Below the pieces are notes generated by a model. It worked only from the letters and a program-made list of their open reading frames with translations. It searched no databases and was not told where the DNA came from. From an uncultured Porphyromonadaceae bacterium (GTDB lineage: Bacteria; Bacteroidota; Bacteroidia; Bacteroidales; Muribaculaceae): a stretch of DNA of 7,015 nt. The DNA is taken from contig URLF01000110.1 in assembly GCA_900548705.1 (NCBI GenBank), positions 1 through 7,015 on the forward strand. Direction: 5' to 3'. The translations under genes and the position numbers were made by a program. Below, piece after piece: positions 1 to 6,148 of the stretch; positions within the stretch are counted from its first letter, which is position 1, and each line of letters begins with the position of its first letter.

Positions 1-19
1 ATGTTTTACAGCAGGTTAG

Positions 20-55
20 AAAAAGAGGCTGCGCCTATTTTGACACAGCCCCTTT
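20..55 (-). terminator. Intrinsic terminator of queA
   Basis: Read on the minus strand, the arms at 55-42 and 35-22 pair over 14 positions. Three of these are G-U wobbles, there are no mismatches, the loop is 6 nt (AAAAUA), and a run of five U follows (positions 24-20). On the plus strand the same three positions become A-C mismatches, so the structure is built for minus-strand RNA, which is the direction of queA. The hairpin begins about 74 nt past the queA stop. From memory, hairpins of an AGAGGCUGUGUC type are common at gene ends in Bacteroidales; I could not check this. Confidence 0.8.
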
Positions 56-73
56 CAGTTTTGGGGGAGGATT

Positions 74-140
74 GGGCGTTAGGGGCGAGTGTGGGATTAG
101 GTGGATGGGGGATTAGGCGAGTTGGGGATTAGAGGAGTAG
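74..140 (-). repeat. Short tandem repeat, 16-nt period, C-rich on the transcript
   Basis: Three consecutive 16-nt units at 93-108, 109-124 and 125-140 each begin with GGGATTAG on the plus strand. A looser 19-nt unit at 74-92 contains GGG, TTAG and GGCGAGT and looks like a diverged fourth copy. The last unit overlaps the queA stop codon and its final leucine codons. On the queA transcript, positions 140-56 contain 44 C and only 4 G in 85 nt by hand count. That composition is like the unstructured sites that Rho factor loads on. The unit length is not a multiple of three, so changes in copy number inside the gene end would alter the QueA tail. Confidence 0.65.
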
Positions 141-1427
141 GGTCGCGTCTCCGTAGGAGAGGAAGCGGAAGGAGTGGGAGAGGGCGTAATCGTAGAGGGG
201 ACGCCAGTCTTGGCCGGTGAAGGCTGAGACGAGCAGCAGGAGGGTGGATTTGGGCTGGTGGAAGTTGGTGATTATTCCTTTGACAAGGCGGTATTCGTAA
301 CCGGGGGCGATGATGATGCGGGTGGAGGCGATAAGTGTGGTCTGGTTGTTTTGCTCAAGGTGAGTGATTATGGCATCGAGAGCTTCAGCAGGGGTAGGCA
401 GTCCGTGGTCGGTCTCGTTTTCAAGGGTCTCGTAGGGAATCCATTGGGGGACTTCCCCTTCCCATTTGCCAGCTCTTGTCAGTCGTCCGATATGATAAAG
501 CGATTCGAGTGTGCGGACGGATGTGGTGCCTACGGCGACAATGCGATGGGTGTTTTGCCTGAGTGACTCGCGGATTTCCTTGAGCAGGTCGATGGAGACG
601 GCTATGAACTCGGCGTGCATAGGATGTTCGCCGATAGTTTCGGATTTCACCGGCTGGAATGTCCCTGCCCCGACATGTAGGGTAAGTTCGCGTCGGGGGA
701 TGCCTCTCTGACTTATTTCGTCAAGCACTCGGTCTGTAAAATGCAGACCGGCGGTAGGAGCCGCTACGGAGCCTTCTACGCGCGAGTAGACGGTCTGGTA
801 GTCTTGTGTATCGGAATTCTCCGTGGCGCGGTTAAGATAGGGCGGAATCGGTATTTCCCCGACCGCTGATATTATCTGTGAGAATGTGACGGCGGGGTTG
901 TCCCATGTGAAGCCTACGACTGATGCGTTGCCTGATTTCGACAGTCGTGTCGCCGATACTGTGAGATGCTCCGTGCCCACTTCGACTTCCATTAACAGTG
1001 TCCCCTCTTTCCATCTTTTCGAATTGCCGACGAAGCATGTCCATGAACATTCGCGTGTGGAGGCGAAGCTTTGGGCATAGTCAGTCGGAGTTACCGGTTC
1101 AAGACAGAAAATCTCTATCAGTGCTCCTTCCTGATGGGGTGTGGACGATGCCTTGCGGAAACGCAGGCGAGCGTTGATGACCTTGGTGTTGTTGTATATC
1201 AACATCGAATCCTCAGGCAGCAGGGATGGAAGCTCAGTGAAGACATGCTCGGAAATCTCTCCGTCATGACGGCGTACCAGCAGTTTGCATGCGTCTCTCG
1301 GTTCGATGGGATGACGGGCAATCATCGCGTCGGGTAGAGGATAGTCGAAATCCTCTATCCTCAGGTCGGCGGGAGAAGCGGCGGGATGGTTGTTTATATC
1401 GGTATTGAGGTCGGATTCTAATCTCAT
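129..1427 (-). CDS. queA: S-adenosylmethionine:tRNA ribosyltransferase-isomerase QueA
   Basis: QueA transfers and isomerises the ribosyl part of S-adenosylmethionine onto 7-aminomethyl-7-deazaguanine in tRNA, forming epoxyqueuosine at the wobble position of tRNAs for Asp, Asn, His and Tyr. It is a cytoplasmic enzyme. Family blocks are plain in order: an EDFDYPLP start (residues 25-32), the EIPIPPYLNR and QTVYS region (191-215), AAPTAGLHFT (222-231), LHVGAGTFQP (250-259), VGTTSVRTLES (299-309), ITNFHQPKSTLLLLVSAF (386-403) and RFLSYGDATL (421-430). At 432 residues it is longer than the E. coli enzyme (356). The extra length comes from about 22 added N-terminal residues and an insertion near 310-366, a form I associate with Bacteroidota. 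The protein ends just after the SYGDA block. The ATG at 1427 is chosen because no start codon lies nearer the conserved block and a -7 box sits just upstream. The leader is too short for a preQ1 riboswitch. Confidence 0.96.
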   Translation of the reverse strand: MRLESDLNTDINNHPAASPADLRIEDFDYPLPDAMIARHPIEPRDACKLLVRRHDGEISEHVFTELPSLLPEDSMLIYNNTKVINARLRFRKASSTPHQEGALIEIFCLEPVTPTDYAQSFASTRECSWTCFVGNSKRWKEGTLLMEVEVGTEHLTVSATRLSKSGNASVVGFTWDNPAVTFSQIISAVGEIPIPPYLNRATENSDTQDYQTVYSRVEGSVAAPTAGLHFTDRVLDEISQRGIPRRELTLHVGAGTFQPVKSETIGEHPMHAEFIAVSIDLLKEIRESLRQNTHRIVAVGTTSVRTLESLYHIGRLTRAGKWEGEVPQWIPYETLENETDHGLPTPAEALDAIITHLEQNNQTTLIASTRIIIAPGYEYRLVKGIITNFHQPKSTLLLLVSAFTGQDWRPLYDYALSHSFRFLSYGDATLLL

Positions 1428-1446
1428 AAGTCAATGTTTTATAGCA

Positions 1447-1454
1447 CAAAATTA
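1447..1454 (-). promoter_or_regulatory. -7 promoter box for queA
   Basis: On the minus strand this reads TAATTTTG, a perfect match to the Bacteroidota sigma-ABfr -7 consensus TAnnTTTG. It lies 19 nt upstream of the queA ATG, so the transcript would have a leader of only about 13-16 nt. No good -33 TTG is seen at the expected distance (around 1473-1480), so the promoter may be weak or depend on an activator. Confidence 0.55.
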
Positions 1455-1455
1455 C

Positions 1456-1466
1456 GGAATTATTCC
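1456..1466. promoter_or_regulatory. 11-bp perfect dyad, possible operator
   Basis: GGAAT and ATTCC form a perfect inverted repeat around a single central T. It lies directly upstream of the queA -7 box, inside the gap shared by the two divergent genes. A regulator bound here would block queA transcription and could also affect the divergent promoter. A dyad this short can arise by chance, so this is only a candidate. Confidence 0.3.
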
Positions 1467-1497
1467 CTGTAATGATAGAGTTCTCGAAAAAATTATC

Positions 1498-1505
1498 TAT
1501 TTTTG
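1498..1505 (+). promoter_or_regulatory. -7 promoter box for the ArgC-like gene
   Basis: This reads TATTTTTG, a perfect TAnnTTTG match. Transcription would begin near 1509-1512, about 20 nt before the GTG at 1531. That argues against translation starting at the ATG at 1390, which would lie upstream of the transcript start. As on the other side, no convincing -33 TTG is seen near 1473-1478. Confidence 0.55.
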
Positions 1506-1530
1506 TAATCAAACCCAACCCTTGACTAAC

Positions 1531-2607
1531 GTGATAAATGTAGGAATAATCGGCGGGGAGACAGAAGCCGCCGGCGAGCTAATTAGAATACTTCTCAATC
1601 ATCCTGATGTTATACTCCGCGCTGTCTGTTCACCCGCTCACGCGGGTCAACGGCTTGATGTATATCATCGCGGACTGACCGGCGACACTGACCTCTGCTT
1701 TGTCAAGAATCTCGACCCGTCCAAACTCAATTGCGTCTTTCTTGTCGGAGAGTCCTGGCAGGCGGAAGAGTTTATGGCGACTGTGGCCGATGCTCCGCTT
1801 CATCGTAATGATGCCGAGGAGGAGGATGGGGAGGAACTGTTGAGAATCATAGATATGACCGGAAGTTTCCTCCACGAGGAAAACGGTATGGTCTACGGTT
1901 TCCCCGAATATCATCGCAAGGCTCTTGTAAGAGGAGCACTCCGCGCCTCCATACCATCGGCAATCGCCAACGGTGTGGAGCTGGCATTGTTCCCCCTCGC
2001 CAAGAACCATATGCTCGGAGGTGCGGTGCAGGCCACGGTCAGCATCTCGCGCAATGCCGCAATTGCTACGTCTGCTAACCCCGATATGGAATTTGAGCCG
2101 CAGGTGTATGACATGGCTGTTTCACAGCTGTCGACCCGCCTTGATCCTATCGCACCGGTGGCCAACCGGCCCGACACCGAACGTGCCGCCGATGAAATCC
2201 GTGAGGAAATCAAGAGAATCGACCCCTCATTCAGCGGTTCGATCAAGCTGAGCATGGCGGCCGGACGTGGCCATCTGCGGGGTATGACCGTGATTGCCGA
2301 CATCCCCTGTGGGGCAAATGTGGAGGAGGTCAAGCGGATGTATGAAGAGGCTTACTGCGACCATGCCTTCACCTTCCTGGTTGACCGCGATCCGGAGGCC
2401 GCGGATGTCTCCAACACCAACAAATGTCTCCTGAGCATCAATCAGCTTGATGGAGCCGCAGCTCCGTCTGCAGTTCCCGGAATAAGAATAAAGGGGGTGC
2501 TTGATGATTTCGTGAAGGGAAGCGCGGGGACAGCCGTTCATTGTATGAACCTCCTTTTCGGTCTCTCCGAGCGCACAGGCCTTGCACTGAAAGCCTCGGT
2601 GGTCTGA
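1531..2607 (+). CDS. ArgC-family (Asd/ArgC fold) protein lacking catalytic residues
   Basis: ArgC reduces N-acetylglutamyl-5-phosphate to the semialdehyde in arginine synthesis. This 358-residue protein aligns by eye along the full ArgC length. It has a VGIIGG start, AGELIRILLNHPD (residues 13-25), YGFPEYHRKAL (122-132), LALFPLAKNHML (151-162), an RG pair (250-251), VSNTNKCL (293-300) and VKGSAGTAVHCMNLLF (328-343). However, the family's PGC block reads PSA, putting Ala144 in place of the catalytic Cys. The HxHxPE block reads MEFEPQ, so Met186 and Phe188 replace both histidines. The GAGY part of the dinucleotide loop reads GETE. The frame is otherwise intact and has its own promoter and terminator, so it looks like a maintained pseudoenzyme and not a decayed gene. 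The GTG at 1531 fits the family start (MIKVGIIGG in Bacteroides, from memory); TTG at 1522 is the alternative. No arginine gene is adjacent. Its function is unknown. Confidence 0.85.
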   Translation: MINVGIIGGETEAAGELIRILLNHPDVILRAVCSPAHAGQRLDVYHRGLTGDTDLCFVKNLDPSKLNCVFLVGESWQAEEFMATVADAPLHRNDAEEEDGEELLRIIDMTGSFLHEENGMVYGFPEYHRKALVRGALRASIPSAIANGVELALFPLAKNHMLGGAVQATVSISRNAAIATSANPDMEFEPQVYDMAVSQLSTRLDPIAPVANRPDTERAADEIREEIKRIDPSFSGSIKLSMAAGRGHLRGMTVIADIPCGANVEEVKRMYEEAYCDHAFTFLVDRDPEAADVSNTNKCLLSINQLDGAAAPSAVPGIRIKGVLDDFVKGSAGTAVHCMNLLFGLSERTGLALKASVV

Positions 2608-2630
2608 CCCAAGAATATTTCCTGACATCC

Positions 2631-2676
2631 AATAACGACAACGCCCGGGCGATTTCACCCGGGCGTTGTTGTTATT
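2631..2676 (+). terminator. Strong hairpin terminator of the ArgC-like gene, probably bidirectional
   Basis: Arms at 2631-2649 and 2658-2676 pair over 19 bp around an 8-nt loop, with a GC-rich core (CGCCCGGG) and an outer AT-rich base. The one non-Watson-Crick position is a G-U wobble on the plus strand and a C-A mismatch on the minus strand, so plus-strand action is favoured. It starts 24 nt past the ArgC-like stop. There is no clean U run after it; the T-rich bases are inside the 3' arm. The minus-strand kinase gene ends 43 nt away on the other side, so it could be stopped here too. Confidence 0.75.
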
Positions 2677-2680
2677 GAAG

Positions 2681-2711
2681 GTGACCATCCGGAATGTCCG
2701 GAAGGGGTCAC
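2681..2711 (-). terminator. Second hairpin between the convergent stops
   Basis: An outer stem of GTGACC (2681-2686) with GGTCAC (2706-2711) encloses an inner stem of two TCCGGA copies (2688-2693 and 2697-2702) around a 3-nt ATG loop. A small internal loop separates the stems. It begins 8 nt past the stop codon of the minus-strand kinase gene, so it may help end that transcript or protect its 3' end. No U tract follows on either strand, so its role is uncertain. Confidence 0.4.
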
Positions 2712-2718
2712 GAAATCA

Positions 2719-5196
2719 TCAGTTGTCCTTTTTCTTTATGTAGCCGTAACCATAACCATAGCCGTAGCCATATCTCGATGACAGCGGGCCGAGATGAGAC
2801 TGGTCGGTACCGTTGAGAATAATCGCGATGTTATGGTAACGCTGGTTGTCATACAGCTCCTGGATGCGGGGAAGCATCTCGCGTTCGAGCAGTCCGGCAC
2901 GGATGACGAAGATGGTCATATCGGTGTGGCGGTTGATAATCTTCGCGTCGGCCACAACCTCGATGGGAGGACAATCGAGCAGGACATAGTCATACTCGGC
3001 GCGCAGCTTGTCGAGGAGCGATTTCAGGCGGGGGGAATAGAGAAGCTCGGCGGGGTTGGGGGGAATGGCACCCACGGGAAGGATGTCCACGAAATGATCC
3101 TTGTGGGGCTGTTTCGGGTCGATACGCTTTGGCGGCTCGACAGGTCGGTGAACCATAATCTGGTCGATTGTGGCATGACCGGAAAGGTAAGCCGACACGC
3201 CGACAGCGGGATTCTGGACGAACGACGACAGCGATGCCTTGCGCAGGTCGAGGTCGACGATTACAACCCTCTTGTCCTTGATGGCCAGCACAGTCGCGAG
3301 GTTCATGGTGATGAAAGTCTTACCGGAACCGGGATTGGCGGAGGTAATCATGAGGGTGTGCGCTCCGGTGGTCTCCGCGTCGGTCATAAGCTCCAGGTTG
3401 GTGCGGATGACGCGGAACGCCTCGTTGATAGTGTTGCCCGACCCCTTCCTTACCATCACAACTCGGCGGTCTTTCTCATCCTCGTGTGCCTTGCGCAGAC
3501 GCTGCAAACCTTTGCGCTTGTGGTAGCCCAGGGGAATCTCGCCGATGAAAGGCACAGAAAGACGCTCAAGATCGCGGCGACCGCGTACCTTGGTGTTGAA
3601 TGCTTCCAACAGGTAAATGGCTCCGGTCGGAATCAGCAGCCCAACCAGCACAGCCACCATCATGATCGAACGGGGATTGGGAGCGACGGGGGCGTTGCTT
3701 CCGGTCGGGGGGGTGATGACGCGGGTGTTGTAGGCGGTGAATGCCTGTGACAGCTCATTCTCCTCACGCTTCTGGAGCAGATAGAGATAGAGGCTCTCCT
3801 TCACCTTCTGCTGACGCTCAACGCTCAGCAGGTAACGGGCCTGGGTCGGATTGGCCTGCAGACGGGATGAAGCCATGGCCTCATTGGTCTGGGCGGCACG
3901 AATCTGGGAGTTGAGAGTCACGATGTAGTTGTCAATCGACTGGAGGATCGCCTGACGGATACCGTCGAGCTGGTTGTCCATATTGATGACAAGAGGGTTG
4001 GATGTCGAAGAGTTCTCAACGAGGTTATTGCGCTGGAGCAACTGGGTGTTGTAGTCTGAAATCTGCTTCTCGATGTTCAGGTTCTCCAGGCCGGAGTTGG
4101 CGGGGAGGACATTGAAGGAGTTGGCGGAGTTGGCCAGATAGTTGCGGATATAACGGGCCATGCCAAGACGGTTGTTGAGCTGCAGCACCTCATCGGTAGC
4201 CTGTGAGGCACGGGCGAAATAAGCCTGCGCGGCAGCATCAACGTCGGGCACCATATGGGTCGACTTGAATGAGGAAATCTCGGAGTCCACGCCACCCAGT
4301 TCCTGCTCGATGACGGCGAGACGCTCCTTGATGAATTCCGAGGTGGACACAGCGATACGGTTCTTGTCGCGAACCCAGTTCTCGTTGTAGACCTCGATGA
4401 CGGTGTTGAGAATATCCTCCGCACGGTCAATGGAGACATCCTTGTAAGTGAGGGAAATCACTGAAGACCAGTCTTCGGGAATCTCGGCCTTCAGGGCATT
4501 GGAGCAGGCGAGAGCCTTGCCGCTCACTGAACCACGGCTGACATCGATTGTCAAAGGCTCGGAGATAGTGCCGCGATAAGCCGCATTGGGGGCGAACACC
4601 ATATTGCCCGCAGGGGTCTTCACTGTGTCGAGCTTGTGGAAATCCTTGATTACTACAGGCTTGTAGACTACCGGATTGCCGTCGGCATCAGTCTTGCCGA
4701 GGTTGAAATCCGACAGTTCCATCTTCCCGTCAGGATAAAGTGTAGCCTTGAGCGACACATTGTCATTATCCTCGACATCGGGGAATTTGAGGGTGACAGG
4801 GAGATTGGAACCATAGAGTTGCTGGGGATAGAACATCCCGGGAACAGTATAGTTGACGTTAAGGCCGAGACGCTTCACCACCTCATACATCACCGTCGGG
4901 GATGTGATGGAAATAATCTCGTTTGCGATATTGGTGTTGGCCTGGAGGAAGCCCATTCCCGAGAAGGATGAGCCGACATCGCCCCCGGAAGTACCCCCCA
5001 GACGGTCATCCTTAATCATCAGCAACGCGTTACGCTGATAGACCTTGGGGGTCTTGAGAATCTGGTAGAATGCGAACCCACAGCAGATGAACAGCGACAG
5101 CACGAACCAGTACCATCTTGACAGACACATCCACAGGAGGTCTTTTATGTTTATGCCCTGTTCGATTTCAGGGGCATTGTTATCGTTCTCTTGCAC
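2719..5196 (-). CDS. wzc: Wzc-type polysaccharide co-polymerase with BY-kinase domain
   Basis: This inner-membrane protein would set chain length and control export of an exopolysaccharide or capsule through cycles of tyrosine autophosphorylation. At 825 residues it has the usual layout: a cytoplasmic N-terminus, membrane segment 1 (about 28-47) opening a Wzz domain, a long periplasmic part with coiled-coil-like stretches (about 285-480), a GNVR-like segment ending PVAPNPRS (503-510), membrane segment 2 (about 511-530), then the cytoplasmic kinase. The kinase shows NEAFRVIRTNLEL (591-603), Walker A SANPGSGKT (619-627), Walker A' VDLDLRK (647-653, D648 and D650) and Walker B VLLDCPP (738-744, D741). 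The C-terminal tyrosine cluster is a pure alternation of six Tyr and five Gly (809-819). The start is a GTG; an in-frame stop at 5211-5209 rules out anything further upstream. It follows the wza gene after 72 nt, matching the usual pairing. No partner phosphatase gene is in the window. Confidence 0.95.
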   Translation of the reverse strand: MQENDNNAPEIEQGINIKDLLWMCLSRWYWFVLSLFICCGFAFYQILKTPKVYQRNALLMIKDDRLGGTSGGDVGSSFSGMGFLQANTNIANEIISITSPTVMYEVVKRLGLNVNYTVPGMFYPQQLYGSNLPVTLKFPDVEDNDNVSLKATLYPDGKMELSDFNLGKTDADGNPVVYKPVVIKDFHKLDTVKTPAGNMVFAPNAAYRGTISEPLTIDVSRGSVSGKALACSNALKAEIPEDWSSVISLTYKDVSIDRAEDILNTVIEVYNENWVRDKNRIAVSTSEFIKERLAVIEQELGGVDSEISSFKSTHMVPDVDAAAQAYFARASQATDEVLQLNNRLGMARYIRNYLANSANSFNVLPANSGLENLNIEKQISDYNTQLLQRNNLVENSSTSNPLVINMDNQLDGIRQAILQSIDNYIVTLNSQIRAAQTNEAMASSRLQANPTQARYLLSVERQQKVKESLYLYLLQKREENELSQAFTAYNTRVITPPTGSNAPVAPNPRSIMMVAVLVGLLIPTGAIYLLEAFNTKVRGRRDLERLSVPFIGEIPLGYHKRKGLQRLRKAHEDEKDRRVVMVRKGSGNTINEAFRVIRTNLELMTDAETTGAHTLMITSANPGSGKTFITMNLATVLAIKDKRVVIVDLDLRKASLSSFVQNPAVGVSAYLSGHATIDQIMVHRPVEPPKRIDPKQPHKDHFVDILPVGAIPPNPAELLYSPRLKSLLDKLRAEYDYVLLDCPPIEVVADAKIINRHTDMTIFVIRAGLLEREMLPRIQELYDNQRYHNIAIILNGTDQSHLGPLSSRYGYGYGYGYGYIKKKDN
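2740..2772 (-). repeat. Tyr-Gly codon repeat, kinase tyrosine cluster
   Basis: Eleven codons encode strictly alternating Tyr and Gly (six Tyr, residues 809-819 of the kinase), followed by IKKKDN and the stop. Tyr codons mix TAT and TAC, and Gly codons mix GGC and GGT, so the 6-nt DNA units are similar but not identical. In this kinase family the C-terminal tyrosine cluster is the site of autophosphorylation. Gain or loss of one 6-nt unit would keep the frame and change the number of phosphate acceptors. Confidence 0.85.
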
Positions 5197-5268
5197 GACT
5201 GGAAATTGTTAAGTTTTAGATTGTCAACTGACTGGATATTTCATAAAGGTCAAGTCAAGCCTCAGGGC
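5197..5268 (-). other. wza-wzc intergenic gap with a short direct repeat and hairpin
   Basis: The 72-nt gap contains two near-identical 11-mers (5197-5207 and 5230-5240, 10 of 11 bases equal), one of them abutting the GTG start of the kinase gene. A 5-bp hairpin with a TCAG loop (5257-5270) overlaps the wza stop codon. I see no TAnnTTTG box on the minus strand, so the kinase gene is probably co-transcribed with wza. The hairpin is too weak for a terminator and has no U run; it could modestly tune the downstream message. Confidence 0.3.
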
Positions 5269-6087
5269 TTACCAGTTCTTGATAAGCAGCAGGACTGTTG
5301 TCGCGAAAGACGCGATTGAAATCCAGAACGAGGGGGTGAAGACCGAGTTGCCGTTGGCTGTTGTCTGGCGTTTGCGGACATCGGTAGGCTCCACATATAT
5401 CACATCGTTCTGCTGCAGGTAATAGACAGGTGAGTTCAAGGTGGCGTTCGCGTCGGTCAGGTCGACAGTGTGGGCCACCTGACGGCCATCCTCCATACGG
5501 AGGACAATCACATTGGCACGCTTTCCCTGGATTGTAAGGTCGCCAGCCCCGGCGATAGCATCGAGGATAGTGAACCGGTCACGGTCGATGGCCACTTTGC
5601 CGGGCCTGCTGACTTCACCCAGCACATTTACCGAGCGATTGAGGAAGTCTACGACTACTGTCGGGTCTTTCATGAGGTTACGCTGAAGAAGCTCACGCTT
5701 GACATACTCTGCCACCTCGTTGCGTTTCATTCCGCCGATGTGGAGAGTGCCGAGGACGGGGAACTCGATGTCGCCGTAAGCATCCACGGTGTAAGTGGCC
5801 ACCTGGCCAGAGCTTGACGCGGTGGTTGTGGTTGTCTGGCCGATACGGTTGGAGGTGATGGGGAGGTTGAACAGCAACGCGAGCTGCGGGTCTTTCGAGT
5901 GTACCGTGATTGACAGACGGTCATCAGGAGTGACCACAAGTTCCTTGGGTGCGGACACCTCGCGGCGCGCCCCGTCACTCAAATCCTGGAAATAGGTTAT
6001 GTCTTTAGGTGTGTGACAGGAGGTTAGTCCGAGCAGCATGGCTCCGACAACCCCCAGCGATTTAAAAAACGATTTGCAGGAAAGCAT
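5269..6087 (-). CDS. wza: Wza-type outer-membrane polysaccharide export lipoprotein
   Basis: Proteins of this family form the outer-membrane channel through which capsule or exopolysaccharide leaves the cell, working with the Wzc protein encoded just downstream. The N-terminus is a lipoprotein signal: a short charged and hydrophobic stretch, then the lipobox LTSC with Cys24 as the predicted lipidated residue. A Poly_export domain follows (about 50-148), with VTPDDRLSITV (52-62) and the VDAYGDIEFPVLG block (101-113). One SLBB-like domain follows (about 152-235), from NVLGEVSRPGKVAID to NDVIYVEP. A C-terminal hydrophobic segment (about 252-270, FWISIASFATTVLLLI) ends the protein. At 272 residues it is much shorter than E. 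coli Wza (about 380), consistent with one SLBB domain where the longer protein has two. This short form is familiar in Bacteroidota. The ATG gives a proper signal peptide, which supports the start. The gene lies 61 nt after the upstream glycosyltransferase gene. Confidence 0.93.
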   Translation of the reverse strand: MLSCKSFFKSLGVVGAMLLGLTSCHTPKDITYFQDLSDGARREVSAPKELVVTPDDRLSITVHSKDPQLALLFNLPITSNRIGQTTTTTASSSGQVATYTVDAYGDIEFPVLGTLHIGGMKRNEVAEYVKRELLQRNLMKDPTVVVDFLNRSVNVLGEVSRPGKVAIDRDRFTILDAIAGAGDLTIQGKRANVIVLRMEDGRQVAHTVDLTDANATLNSPVYYLQQNDVIYVEPTDVRKRQTTANGNSVFTPSFWISIASFATTVLLLIKNW

Positions 6088-6148
6088 GATTTATGTTGAA
6101 TTATTTTTAACGAAAGATTGGTAAATCAGAAGAGGGGAAATATGGGGG

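Noticed and set aside
1..132. 43-codon plus-strand open frame at the window edge
   Set aside because: It runs through the queA terminator and the tandem repeat, which fully explain the sequence; no protein signal is seen.
1428..1446. preQ1 riboswitch in front of queA
   Set aside because: The predicted leader is only about 13-16 nt, too short for any known preQ1 aptamer.
1390..1530. N-terminal extension of the ArgC-like frame to the ATG at 1390
   Set aside because: It overlaps the queA start, lies upstream of the -7 box at 1498-1505, and adds residues with no match to the ArgC start.
1911..2333. Antisense open frame inside the ArgC-like gene
   Set aside because: It is a shadow of the conserved plus-strand protein, with no motif and no promoter or start support.
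1531..2607. ArgC-like gene as a frameshifted or decaying pseudogene
   Set aside because: The frame is intact over the full family length and conserved blocks occur at both ends. The changes are substitutions at active-site positions, with no frame damage.
3707..3713. Run of seven G in the kinase gene as a phase-variation tract
   Set aside because: Seven bases is short for a slippery tract, it falls in ordinary Thr-Pro-Pro-Thr coding sequence, and the frame is intact here.
2794..3750. Long plus-strand open frame of 318 codons inside the kinase gene
   Set aside because: It is antisense to the conserved kinase domain and encodes a Gly/Val/Asp/His-rich sequence with no recognisable motif. It is a by-product of codon bias in the real gene.
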